In this document: positions 9,045 to 17,368 of the stretch, piece by piece
Position numbering within the stretch: the first letter of the stretch is position 1
Layout: each line of letters begins with the position of its first letter
Source: Thermoleophilia bacterium
GTDB lineage: Bacteria > Actinomycetota > Thermoleophilia > Gaiellales > SKUG01
DNA: 26,417 bases
Assembly: GCA_025964455.1 (NCBI GenBank)
Contig: JAOPYU010000300.1
Span: 1 to 26,417, forward strand
Direction of reading: 5' to 3'
Position numbers and translations under genes: made by a program
The notes under the pieces: model-generated
What the model saw: the letters and a program-made list of their open reading frames with translations, nothing else
What the model was told of the DNA's origin: nothing
Database searches by the model: none

Positions 9045-11621
9045 TCAGCCGACGACGACGGTCTTGAACGGCGGGGGCCATGCCGATTCGTTGCCGGCCG
9101 CGTCCTTCACCTGCACGTAGACGCCGCGGGTGCCGGTCCCGGCTCGCAGGCGGAACGGCTGGTTGGCGTTGTAGGGGATCCAGGCACCGAAGTCGCCGTA
9201 GTCGTCCGCGAGCCGCATGTAGGCGACGCAGACGTTGTCGGTGGCGGTCGTGCGCACGAAGATGTCGCTCGTCGGCGAGATCGCGGGCACGATCACGTCC
9301 TCCGGGCGCAGCACGGGCGGCGTGTTGTCCACGCCGCCGGCAGCGCCGCCACACGGGTTCGGCGCCGCGTAGCTGAAGTTGCGCCCGAACCATGCGCCCT
9401 CGTTGCCGAGCTCGTCCTGCAGCTGCACGTTGACGTACTTGGCGCCGTAGCCCGCGGTCGTCGTGAATGCGAACGGCGTGCCGTAGGCGACCCACGCGCT
9501 CGGGATGCCGTCTGTGTGGGCGTACCGGATCTTGGCGATGCGATGCGCATCGGTCGCCGTGACTGCCAGGGCGAAGGTCTGGGTGGTGACGTTGCCGTCG
9601 TTCGGCACGCCGAGCGCCGTGATGACCGGGCCCGCCTTGTCGGGAGCCTCGAGCGGCACGGGGACCGGAACGGCGCCGGGCGCGGGGTTCTGCGTGGAGC
9701 GCTTGATCCACAGGTTGCGCTGGCCGAGCCAGGCGTTGCCCTTCAGGTCGACCGCGATGCCGTGCGCCAGCCCCGGCAGGGCGACGGAGTAGTCGCGCGT
9801 GCCGTTGGGGCTGAAGCGGTCGGCGCGACGGCAGGCCGTGTTCGCGACCCACACGCCGCCCCACGGATCGAGACCGATGTCATACGGGGTGTTGAGCCCG
9901 GTCGCGGCGGCGCAGGTGGCGTCGGTGCCCCCGAAGGTCGAGGTCGCCGCGGTCTGGTGGTACTCGCCCGTCGCGGTGTAGTCGAAGCGCTGTGCGCGGC
10001 CCGCCTTGTGCTCGACGATCCAGACCGTGCGTCCGTCGCGGCTCGCGGTGATGCCCATGTTGACGTCGAACTCGCCGCTCGTCTCCCCGATGAACTGCGC
10101 CTTCACGGCGCCGGCCGGCGAGTACTTCAGGACGATCGCAGGTGATGCCTCGGAGAGGAAGTCACCGTCCCAGGCGCCCGTGTAGTAACCGGCCCAGCCA
10201 CCGACCGAGTAGTAGATGTCACCCCAGGTGTCGGTGGCCACGAACTGGCCCTGCGGCAGCCACGCCTTGCCCCCCGACGTGAAGTTGCTGGGCTTCCAGG
10301 TAGCGTCGAGCGTGTAAGCGAGCGTGCCAGCGGCCCCGGTACGATTGAAGCGACGCAGCTCCGCGCGGCCCTTCACCGTGGCAGTCGTGTCGAGGCGCCG
10401 GGTGACGTACAGGTACGCCTCGTCGGGCGACGGTGCGACGTCGTAGTAGTGGGCGCCGGCCGGCAGTGCGATGCGACCGGGCAGCGTGCCGTCGGCCTCC
10501 GAGACGTAGATCGAGTGTCCGCACGCCACATAGACGGTGCCGTCCTTGGCTGCCTGGCCGCTGCCGTTGGTCCAGTCCTCGACCGGACAGATGCCGCGGG
10601 CCGCTGCCGCGAACGGCGGCAGGGGCAGGGGCTGGACCGCGGGCATGTCGGCGGTCGGTGTCGTCCCGGCAGCGCGGATCAACCTCTTCTGGGACTGCTC
10701 GCTGGCGTAGACGCTGCCGCGCCAGTCGACCGCGAGTCGGTGGCTCTTGTTCGTGACCGCGGTGCCGAGCGCCTTGGACCACACGAATCCGCCGTCGGCG
10801 GTGAACTTCTGGATTCGTGCGCACGTCGTGTCCATGACGTAGACGAAGCCCCACGGGTCCACGACGACGTCACCGGGCGCCGCGAACTTGCCGTTGCCGC
10901 AGTTGTTGTCGGTGCCGCCCCACATCTTGGCGGGCTTGTAGCTGCCATCGACCTGGTAGTCGAAGCGCTGCACGCGTCCACCGCTCTTCTCCACGACGTA
11001 GAGGTACTTGCCGTCCCGCGAGGTCGCGACGCCGCGATTCAGGAAGAACTTGCCGGGCTCGCCCTTGTCCGAGTAGCCCCCGACCCAGGCGATCTGGGTG
11101 CCGTCCGGCTTGTGGCGTGTGACGACGCTGTCGGCGGGGTTGTTGTGGGACGCGTAGATGTAGCCGTTCGCATCGGTGGAGATGGCAACCGGCGTCGCAG
11201 GGAAGGTCCACCCTGCCGCCGTGATCGCCGGCAGCTTCCAGACCGTATCGCGCGCATAGGTGCCGTCCGCCCTGCGGTTGAAGCGGATCGCGGTGTTGTT
11301 GGCGATCACGTACAGGTATGCCCCCGTGGGGGACGGGGCGACGTCGACCACCGTCAGCCCGATCGCGCGGTTCACCCAAGTGCCGTCGGCCTCCTGGATC
11401 CGCACGTTGGTGCCGCATCCCATGTACAGGCGCTTCTGCTCGTCGTACTGGCCGCCGTTCTGGGACGTGCCGCAGGACGTGAACGCACTCGCGGCGTAGG
11501 TCTCGGCGCCGGGCGCGGGCGCCAGGACACCGGGCAGCACGAACGGCAACGCCGCGGCAACGACGAGGAGCAGGGCGGGCAGGGCCCGTCGGGAGAAGGT
11601 GCGGCGGAAGGTCCTGGGCAT
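9045..11621 (-). CDS. Secreted duplicated beta-propeller (NHL-like) protein with C-terminal Ig-like domains
   Basis: This 858-residue extracytoplasmic protein starts with a twin-Arg-rich N-region and hydrophobic core (MPRTFRRTFSRRALPALLLVV), giving a signal peptide of about 45 residues. Two homologous modules follow, about 50-325 and 345-640. Matching anchors are EADGT at 77 and 375, DVAPSP at 94 and 395, QRFDY at 218 and 544, GGTD at 235 and 564, and DPWG at 255 and 585. Repeated DGKYLYVV/DPWGxVYV blades are typical of NHL/6-bladed propellers. Each module keeps four equivalent Cys (50, 69, 241, 267; 345, 367, 570, 597). The tail has two Ig-like repeats (about 660-750 and 765-855), each ending VQLQDELGNEGAW or VQVKDAAGNESAW. 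A ligand-binding or surface role is likely; no catalytic motif is seen. An alternative ATG at 11672 exists, but 11621 fits the signal peptide better. It sits inside the hut locus after hutU. Confidence 0.85.
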   Translation of the reverse strand: MPRTFRRTFSRRALPALLLVVAAALPFVLPGVLAPAPGAETYAASAFTSCGTSQNGGQYDEQKRLYMGCGTNVRIQEADGTWVNRAIGLTVVDVAPSPTGAYLYVIANNTAIRFNRRADGTYARDTVWKLPAITAAGWTFPATPVAISTDANGYIYASHNNPADSVVTRHKPDGTQIAWVGGYSDKGEPGKFFLNRGVATSRDGKYLYVVEKSGGRVQRFDYQVDGSYKPAKMWGGTDNNCGNGKFAAPGDVVVDPWGFVYVMDTTCARIQKFTADGGFVWSKALGTAVTNKSHRLAVDWRGSVYASEQSQKRLIRAAGTTPTADMPAVQPLPLPPFAAAARGICPVEDWTNGSGQAAKDGTVYVACGHSIYVSEADGTLPGRIALPAGAHYYDVAPSPDEAYLYVTRRLDTTATVKGRAELRRFNRTGAAGTLAYTLDATWKPSNFTSGGKAWLPQGQFVATDTWGDIYYSVGGWAGYYTGAWDGDFLSEASPAIVLKYSPAGAVKAQFIGETSGEFDVNMGITASRDGRTVWIVEHKAGRAQRFDYTATGEYHQTAATSTFGGTDATCAAATGLNTPYDIGLDPWGGVWVANTACRRADRFSPNGTRDYSVALPGLAHGIAVDLKGNAWLGQRNLWIKRSTQNPAPGAVPVPVPLEAPDKAGPVITALGVPNDGNVTTQTFALAVTATDAHRIAKIRYAHTDGIPSAWVAYGTPFAFTTTAGYGAKYVNVQLQDELGNEGAWFGRNFSYAAPNPCGGAAGGVDNTPPVLRPEDVIVPAISPTSDIFVRTTATDNVCVAYMRLADDYGDFGAWIPYNANQPFRLRAGTGTRGVYVQVKDAAGNESAWPPPFKTVVVG

Positions 11622-11694
11622 CGAGCGTGTGCGCGCCGGTGCTGGACGCGCACCTTGCCGATCGGCCTGCATGCTCGAATGCTTGAGCGACGCG

Positions 11695-13455
11695 TCAGTG
11701 CGGCGGCGCCTCGCGCGGCACATTCCGGCCGGGAGTGCGCAGCTCCGGGTGCTCGTCGGCACACTCGAGCGCCTCGTCGTAGCCCGCGTCGAGGTGCCGG
11801 ATCACGCCCATCCCGGGATCGCTGTCGAGCACGCGGCGCAGCCGCGCGGCCGAGCGCTCCGTGCCGTCCGCGACGACGACCATCCCGGAGTGGATCGAGT
11901 TGCCGATCCCGACCCCGCCGCCGTGGTGCAGGCTCACCCAGCTCGCACCGCTTGCGGTGTTCACGAGCGCGTTGAGGATCGGCCAGTCGGCGATTGCGTC
12001 GGAGCCATCCCGCATCGCCTCGGTCTCGCGGAACGGTGAGGCGACGCTGCCCGAGTCGAGGTGGTCGCGGCCGATCACGATCGGGGCTGACACCTCGCCG
12101 CTGGCGACGAGGTCGTTGAAGAGCAGGCCGGCCTTCTGCCGATCGCCGTATCCGAGCCAGCAGATGCGCGCGGGCAGACCCTGGAAGGCGACCTTCTCGG
12201 GGGCCAGGTCGAGCCACCGCTGGAGCAGCTGGTCGTCAGGGAAGGCCTCGCGCAGCGCCTGGTCGATGCGTGCGATGTCCGCCTCGTCGCCTGACAGCGC
12301 GACCCAGCGGAACGGGCCGATGCCACGGGAGAACAGCGGACGGATGTACGCGGGCACGAATCCGGGGAAGTCGAACGCGTTGTCGAGGCCAGCGTCGAGC
12401 GCCTCCGTGCGGATGTTGTTGCCGTAGTCGAACGTGTGCGAGCCGCTGCGCTGGAAGGCGAGCATCGCCTCCACGTGCTTGACCACCGTCGCGCGCGAGA
12501 GCCGCAGGTATGCCTCCGGGTCGGCGAGGCGCACGCGCGCGGCGTCCTCCATGGACAGTCCGGCCGGGATGTAGCCGCCGAGCATGTCGTGGGCGCTCGT
12601 CTGGTCGGTGACCAGGTCGGGGCGGAAGCCGAGCTCGTGGAGCTGCGCGAAGGCGGAGCCGGCATTGGCCTGGACCGCGACACTGAGGGCGCGCCCTTCG
12701 GCAGCTGCTGCCTGCACGCGGGCCATGCCCTCCTCGAGCGTGGGCGCGACCTCGTCGAGGTAGCGTGTCTCGAGCCGGCGCTGGATGCGGTGGGGATCAA
12801 CTTCGATGCAGAGCACCGCGGCGCCGCAGAGCGTCGCGGCGAGCGGCTGTGCGCCGCCCATGCCGCCGAGGCCCGCTGTCAGGACCGTGCGCCCCACGAG
12901 GTCGGATGTGCCGTAGTGCTGCTGCGCCGCTGCCGCGAACGTCTGGAAGGTGCCCTGCAGGATGCCCTGCGTGCCGATGTAGATCCAGCTGCCGGCGGTC
13001 ATCTGCCCGTACATGGTGAGGCCCTCGGCCTCCAGGCGGCGGTGTTCCTCCCACGTGGCGAAGCGCGGGACCAGGTGCGAGTTGGCGATGAGCACGCGCG
13101 GGCTGTCCGGCGTGGTCCGGAACACCGCGACCGGCTTGCCACTCTGCACGAGCAGTGTCTCGTCACCTCCGAGGCGCAGCAACTCCTTGACGATCGCGCG
13201 CAGCGCCGCGTGCGTGCGCGCAGCACGGCCGGTGCCGCCGTACACGACGAGGTGCTCGGGATCTTCGGCAACGTCGGGATCCAGGTTGTTGAGCAGCATG
13301 CGCAGCGCTGCCTCCTGCTCCCAGCCGCGCGCGAGCAGGTCCGTCCCGTGCGGCGCGTGCACGTCCGAGAGGTCACCGACCAGCTTCTCGACGATGGCAT
13401 CGAGCTCGGCATCGGAGCGGGTCTCGGGCGCGGCGGCAGCAGGCGTGGTCGTCAT
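11695..13455 (-). CDS. hutU: Urocanate hydratase (urocanase)
   Basis: HutU converts urocanate to 4-imidazolone-5-propionate using tightly bound NAD as electrophile, the second step of histidine degradation. The 586-residue protein carries the N-terminal [11 protein letters not shown] segment (70-80), [20 protein letters not shown] (149-168), and the NAD-binding Gly-rich [12 protein letters not shown] (193-204). [10 protein letters not shown] follows at about 381-390, and the conserved active-site Cys region [10 protein letters not shown] has Cys432. [18 protein letters not shown] and [13 protein letters not shown] complete the family signature. The length is slightly above the usual 550-560 because of an extended Ala-rich N-terminus. 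The ATG at 13455 is preceded by AGGATCGATGCC, an AGGA ribosome site. It starts 24 bp after the MFS gene stop, consistent with one transcript. Confidence 0.97.
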   Translation of the reverse strand: MTTTPAAAAPETRSDAELDAIVEKLVGDLSDVHAPHGTDLLARGWEQEAALRMLLNNLDPDVAEDPEHLVVYGGTGRAARTHAALRAIVKELLRLGGDETLLVQSGKPVAVFRTTPDSPRVLIANSHLVPRFATWEEHRRLEAEGLTMYGQMTAGSWIYIGTQGILQGTFQTFAAAAQQHYGTSDLVGRTVLTAGLGGMGGAQPLAATLCGAAVLCIEVDPHRIQRRLETRYLDEVAPTLEEGMARVQAAAAEGRALSVAVQANAGSAFAQLHELGFRPDLVTDQTSAHDMLGGYIPAGLSMEDAARVRLADPEAYLRLSRATVVKHVEAMLAFQRSGSHTFDYGNNIRTEALDAGLDNAFDFPGFVPAYIRPLFSRGIGPFRWVALSGDEADIARIDQALREAFPDDQLLQRWLDLAPEKVAFQGLPARICWLGYGDRQKAGLLFNDLVASGEVSAPIVIGRDHLDSGSVASPFRETEAMRDGSDAIADWPILNALVNTASGASWVSLHHGGGVGIGNSIHSGMVVVADGTERSAARLRRVLDSDPGMGVIRHLDAGYDEALECADEHPELRTPGRNVPREAPPH

Positions 13456-13479
13456 GGCATCGATCCTAGTGCGCGCGTC

Positions 13480-14727
13480 TCAGCGCGGTGCGGCCGCTGG
13501 GCGAGCAGCCGCATCCAGCGGCGGCGGAGACGCACGTCCGGTGCGGAGCATGAGCTGCAGCCCGACGCCGGCGAAAAACAGGGACGCGGCGACGCCGTAG
13601 GCGCCGCGGGTACCGACCCCGTCCACGAACCAACCGGCTGCGACGCCGCTCACCGCGAAGCTGATCCACCCGATGGACTCCATGAGGCCGAACAGCGAGC
13701 CGCGGACGTCGTCGGTGCTGCGGCGCTGGATGATCGTCTGGCGAGCCGGGGCGGTGATGCCGATCCCGATGCCGAGCACGAACATGCCCGTCAGGGCGAG
13801 GGCGAGGGGATCGGTGACGGACACGATGCCGAGGCCCACTCCATGCAGCGCGAACCCGGCGACGACGACCCCGAACTCGCGACCCGGCTCCAGCAGGCGT
13901 CGCACGACGAGGCTCGCGACGAGTGCCCCGACCATCGGCGCGCTCCACAGTACACCGAGGCCGAACGCGCCCAGGTCGTAACGCTCCGCCAGCCGCGGAT
14001 TGGCCACCGCTGCGAAGCCCACCCCGACGAACGCGACGAATCCGGGGAAGATCGTGGCTCGCAGCAACGGGTCGCGCCACGCGATCCGGATGGCCCGGGT
14101 GCGGGTGGGGCCGGTGTCATCCGTCACCGATTCAGCCACGCGCTCCGAACCGAGGTCCCGGTTGAAGCGCACGGCGATGCTGGCGACCAGCACGGCGCTC
14201 GCCACGAATGACACTGCGTTCGCGCCGAGGACCGCCTGGGTTCCGAGCAGTCCAGCCAGGGCTCCGCCAGCCGCTGGCGCGACCATCGACACGATCGTCT
14301 GGATCCGTGCGAGCAGTGCGTTGGCCCACGCCAGGTCGGCGTCCTCGACGAGGTTCGGGATCGCGGCCTGCGACGCTGCCATGAACGGGCTCTCGGCAAG
14401 TGCTCCGAGCGCCATCAGCAACACGAGCACGAGCGGCGGCGCATCCGTCCAGGCCGCGACGGCGAGCAGGCCGAAGCACGCCGCTGCAGCCAGATCCGAC
14501 GCGATCATGAGCCGGCGTCGGTCGACGCGGTCGGCGAGCATGCCGGCAGGCATCGACGCCAAGCCAAGCACGAGCGAACCTGACAGGAACGCCGCCGCAA
14601 CCCACCCGCTCGATCGCGTCGTCTCCCACAGGTGCCAGGAGAGCGCGACACTCGCAGCGCTGGAGCCGAAGACGCTGACGAATCGTGCGAGCGCGAGCCG
14701 CCGCGCGGCTGCGCGGTCGCGGGTCAC
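13480..14727 (-). CDS. MFS transporter (EntS-like 12-TM family)
   Basis: This 415-residue integral membrane protein has about 12 hydrophobic spans. The first lies at FVSVFGSSAASVALSWHLWE, and the usual loop 2-3 motif is GMLADRVDRRRLM (the G-x-L-a-D-r-x-GrRR pattern of the major facilitator superfamily). A large cytoplasmic loop in the middle contains LGSERVAESVTDDTGPTRTR, and the second half includes GIGITAPARQTIIQ. The sequence resembles the EntS/MFS_3 group, largely exporters. The GTG start at 14727 overlaps the hutH stop (GTGA, 4 nt), so it is translationally coupled to hutH, and hutU follows after 24 bp. Position suggests transport of histidine, urocanate or a product; direction and substrate are inference. 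Confidence 0.88.
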   Translation of the reverse strand: MTRDRAAARRLALARFVSVFGSSAASVALSWHLWETTRSSGWVAAAFLSGSLVLGLASMPAGMLADRVDRRRLMIASDLAAAACFGLLAVAAWTDAPPLVLVLLMALGALAESPFMAASQAAIPNLVEDADLAWANALLARIQTIVSMVAPAAGGALAGLLGTQAVLGANAVSFVASAVLVASIAVRFNRDLGSERVAESVTDDTGPTRTRAIRIAWRDPLLRATIFPGFVAFVGVGFAAVANPRLAERYDLGAFGLGVLWSAPMVGALVASLVVRRLLEPGREFGVVVAGFALHGVGLGIVSVTDPLALALTGMFVLGIGIGITAPARQTIIQRRSTDDVRGSLFGLMESIGWISFAVSGVAAGWFVDGVGTRGAYGVAASLFFAGVGLQLMLRTGRASPPPLDAAARPAAAPR

Positions 14728-16265
14728 GCGATCGAGATGCCGGCGGCCTGCTCGACCTCGTCGAGGAACGCGGCGGACGAGACGAGGGTCGCGACCTGCT
14801 CGATCTCGTCGCGCAGGATCCGGTCCTCTTCCAGGTACGGCACTCGCGCGCGCACGGCGGCGTGCAGCGCGCGGGTCCCGACGCCGGGTCGGCGCGGCGT
14901 GAGGAAGTCGACGCCCTGCGTCGCACACAGCAGCTCGATGGCCAGCACGCGCTCAGCGTTCTCGATCACGCGCAGGAGCTTGAGCCCGGCATGGTTGCCC
15001 ATGCTGACGTGGTCCTCCTGCGCCGCGCTCGTGGGGATCGAATCCACGCTGGCCGGGTGGCAGTAGATCTTGTTCTCCGACACGAGCGACGCCGCCGTGT
15101 ACTGCGCGATCATGTAGCCCGAGTTGAGGCCACCCTCGGCGACCAGGAAGGCAGGCAGCCCGCTGAGCGACGGATTGACGAGCCGCTCGGTGCGGCGCTC
15201 GCTGATGTTGGCGATCTCGGCGACGGCGATCGCCATGAGGTCGAGCGAGATCGCACACGGCTGGCCGTGGAAGTTGCCGTTGGAGCGCAGCAGCTCCTCC
15301 TCCGGGAACACGAGCGGGTTGTCGGTGACCGACTGCGCCTCGACCTGGAAGATGCGCATCGCGTGGTCGAGCGCGTCGCGCGATGCACCGTGCACCTGCG
15401 GGGCGAAGCGCAGCGAGTAGGCGTCCTGCACGCGGTCGCACCAGCGATGCGAGTCGGAGATCGTCGAGCCCTGCATCGCGGCGAGCATGTTGGCGGCGCT
15501 CGTCTTCTGGCCCGCGTGCGGGCGCAGCTCGTGGATCTGGGGCAGGAACGGCTGGTCCGAACCGCGCAGCGCCTCGACGCTCAGCGCCGCGACCATGTCG
15601 GCCATCCGCAGCAGGCGGCGCGCGCGCAGGCCGAAGACGATGCCCATCGCCGTCATGAACTGCGTGCCGTTGATGAGCGAGAGCCCCTCCTTGGACGCCA
15701 GCTCGATCGGCTCCAGGCCGCGCATGGAGAGCGCTTCGGCCGCGCACTTGAGCTCGCCGTCGACGAAGGCGTGACCCTCCCCCACGAGCGGCAGGCACAG
15801 GTGCGAGAGCGGCGCCAGGTCGCCCGAGGCACCCACGCTGCCGCGGGCGGGGACGAACGGCAGCACGCCCGCATTGAGCATCGCGACCATGCGGTCCACG
15901 AGCTCGAGTCGCACGCCCGAGTAGCCGAGCGCGAGCGTATTGATGCGCAGCAGGTGCGCGGCGCGCACGACTTCGTCCGGGTACGGATCGCCGACGCCGG
16001 CCGCGTGGCTGCGCAGCACACGCTTCTGGAGTTCCGCGGTCAGGCCGGCAGGGATGTGCGTGTCGACGAACCGCCCGACCCCGGTGTTGAGCCCGTAGGT
16101 CGACAGCTCGTCGCTCTCGGCGCGGTCGACGACGGCTCGCGCCGCGACGACCCGGTCCTTGGCCGATTGGGCCAGCTCCACCTGTACGCCACCGAGCGCG
16201 ACCCGCTCGACCTCCTCGATGGGGAGCTCGGTACCGGTGATCTGGAAGGACGTCGTGGTCGGCAT
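14724..16265 (-). CDS. hutH: Histidine ammonia-lyase (histidase)
   Basis: HutH removes ammonia from L-histidine to give trans-urocanate, the entry step of the pathway. The 513-residue protein has the Ala146-Ser147-Gly148 triad in GSVGASGDLAPLSH, which cyclises to the electrophilic MIO group. The active-site tyrosine loop is STYGLNTGVGRF (Tyr57 equivalent to Tyr53 of the Pseudomonas enzyme). Length agrees with bacterial histidases (about 510). The start at 16265 (MPTTTSFQITGTELP) is chosen because it matches the family N-terminus; in-frame codons further up would translate through the palindrome at 16301-16349 and into ftcD. There is no strong ribosome site. The gene is separated from ftcD by that palindrome and overlaps the MFS gene by 4 nt. 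Confidence 0.96.
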   Translation of the reverse strand: MPTTTSFQITGTELPIEEVERVALGGVQVELAQSAKDRVVAARAVVDRAESDELSTYGLNTGVGRFVDTHIPAGLTAELQKRVLRSHAAGVGDPYPDEVVRAAHLLRINTLALGYSGVRLELVDRMVAMLNAGVLPFVPARGSVGASGDLAPLSHLCLPLVGEGHAFVDGELKCAAEALSMRGLEPIELASKEGLSLINGTQFMTAMGIVFGLRARRLLRMADMVAALSVEALRGSDQPFLPQIHELRPHAGQKTSAANMLAAMQGSTISDSHRWCDRVQDAYSLRFAPQVHGASRDALDHAMRIFQVEAQSVTDNPLVFPEEELLRSNGNFHGQPCAISLDLMAIAVAEIANISERRTERLVNPSLSGLPAFLVAEGGLNSGYMIAQYTAASLVSENKIYCHPASVDSIPTSAAQEDHVSMGNHAGLKLLRVIENAERVLAIELLCATQGVDFLTPRRPGVGTRALHAAVRARVPYLEEDRILRDEIEQVATLVSSAAFLDEVEQAAGISIA

Positions 16266-16300
16266 GCTGGAAGTCTCGCACGCATGACGAGACATCCCCA

Positions 16301-16349
16301 GTCGCCTCGCAATTTTCTGTCGTTGTACGACCGAAAATTGCGAGGCGAC
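16301..16349. promoter_or_regulatory. 49-bp near-perfect palindrome between ftcD and hutH
   Basis: Arms 16301-16317 and 16333-16349 are perfectly complementary over 17 bp. One mismatch (16318/16332) is followed by five more pairs (16319-16323 with 16327-16331) and a 3-nt loop. Each arm has a GC-rich outer part (GTCGCCTCGC) and an AT-rich inner part (AATTTTC), unusual in DNA of about 70% G+C. It begins 2 bp after the ftcD stop and ends 36 bp before the hutH start. As RNA it would be a very stable stem-loop, so it could be a terminator or attenuator for ftcD, a processing site, or a double-stranded operator. No other copy is seen in the window. Confidence 0.75.
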
Positions 16350-16351
16350 GG

Positions 16352-17323
16352 TCAGGGTGCGTCGAAGCTGCGCCGGGCCTCGTCGAGCGAGGGCTGCGAG
16401 CTCGCCAGGAGCGGGATCCCGCCCCCGGTGCACGCATAGCGCAGGGGCGCCAGCGCGGTGTCCGGGGCGAGGCCGACGAGCTCGGCGGCTGACACGCCCA
16501 CGCCGAGCTCGGTGGCGATGCGGGTGATGGCGCTCAGTACGCGCGCCGGGCCGACGGACGCGTGGATCTCTATGTTGGTCGAGACCTGGGCGACGCCGCG
16601 CGAGGCGAGCCGCAGGCCGAGGGCTCGTACGCCGAGCAGCATGTCGTCGGAGTCCGCCGTCGCGCGGATGCGCCCCGCGATGGCGCGCGCGGCGTCGAGG
16701 CCGTCCGCGTCGAGGTCGACGTTGAATGCGACGAGCACCTCGCGCACGCCGCAGATCGTCATCCCAGCCGTGGGGTGCGGGGCGTTGGGGCCAGCGATCC
16801 GGGCCAGGTCGCCGTACATGACGCGCTCGGCCACCGTCGCGGGGCCACCGCGCCGAACTTCCCCGGTGTAGCCGGCACCCTCGATGCGCTCACGCCCGGC
16901 GTCGAGCCCGTAGCGAACCACCGGCACCTCGAGCGTGGTCCCGATGTAGGTGCCGACCCGCGCCGCCATCGACTGCGCCGCGGCGAAGGCTGCATCGCCC
17001 TCCTCCATGGCGATGATCGGGACCACGTCCAGCACCCCGACGCGCGGATGTACGCCGTGGCCGGCATGCAGGTCGAGCGCCTCGACGGCCACGCGAGCAA
17101 GCGCCTCGAGCGCACCGGCCAGCGCCTCGCCGCGACCCAGGATCGTCAGGACGCTCCGGTCGTGGTCGCTGTCGCGATGCACATCCACCACCTCGGCGCC
17201 CGTGCCATCCGCGGCTCCGGCAGCACGCGCCCCCTCGCGCGCGGCGTCCACGAGCATGTCGACGACTGCGACGTCGCGACCGACGCTCACGTTGGGGACG
17301 GATTCGAGCAGCGGGAGATCCAC
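16352..17323 (-). CDS. ftcD: Glutamate formimidoyltransferase (single-domain, no cyclodeaminase)
   Basis: This enzyme transfers the formimino group of N-formimino-L-glutamate to tetrahydrofolate, giving glutamate and 5-formimino-THF, the last step of the route here. The 323-residue protein starts MDLPLLESVPNVSVGRD, the family N-terminus. It carries VDVHRDSDHDRSVLTILG (46-63), LHAGHGVHPRVGVLDVVPI (85-103) with the His86/His92 region, and the C-terminal half of the transferase (NAPHPTAGMTICGVREVLVAFNV). The cyclodeaminase domain of mammalian FTCD is absent, so 5-formimino-THF must be deaminated by a separate enzyme not in view. The start is a GTG at 17323, chosen because upstream translation is Arg-rich and runs into the divergent GNAT gene. 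It is probably the first gene of the hut transcript, although the palindrome after it may separate it from hutH. Confidence 0.92.
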   Translation of the reverse strand: MDLPLLESVPNVSVGRDVAVVDMLVDAAREGARAAGAADGTGAEVVDVHRDSDHDRSVLTILGRGEALAGALEALARVAVEALDLHAGHGVHPRVGVLDVVPIIAMEEGDAAFAAAQSMAARVGTYIGTTLEVPVVRYGLDAGRERIEGAGYTGEVRRGGPATVAERVMYGDLARIAGPNAPHPTAGMTICGVREVLVAFNVDLDADGLDAARAIAGRIRATADSDDMLLGVRALGLRLASRGVAQVSTNIEIHASVGPARVLSAITRIATELGVGVSAAELVGLAPDTALAPLRYACTGGGIPLLASSQPSLDEARRSFDAP

Positions 17324-17337
17324 GGCGTGTACATGCC

Positions 17338-17364
17338 CGCGAGGACCCGTGCGATAGCCTCGCG
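17338..17364. promoter_or_regulatory. Dyad in the ftcD/GNAT divergent promoter region (candidate operator)
   Basis: A perfect 7-bp inverted repeat, CGCGAGG (17338-17344) and CCTCGCG (17358-17364), with a 13-bp spacer, sits in the middle of the 45-bp gap between the divergent starts at 17323 and 17369. Dyads at such places often bind a regulator of both genes. The arms are short and GC-rich, so chance is a real alternative. No regulator gene is in the window. Confidence 0.35.
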
Positions 17365-17368
17365 CGAG

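Noticed and set aside
11629..11653. 7-bp hairpin just upstream of the propeller-gene start
   Set aside because: The stem is short and all GC, with an 11-nt loop; such pairs are expected by chance here.
11695..13455. Ser376 in [11 protein letters not shown] of HutU as a lost active-site Cys
   Set aside because: The catalytic Cys of urocanase aligns with Cys432 in [10 protein letters not shown], which is present; the residue at 376 is not the active-site one.
16266..16433. 56-residue N-terminal extension of hutH
   Set aside because: It would translate through the palindrome and into ftcD, and family N-termini match the start at 16265.
14685..16439. 584-codon open frame on the + strand over hutH
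   Set aside because: It is antisense to hutH, which has the complete MIO and tyrosine-loop motifs.
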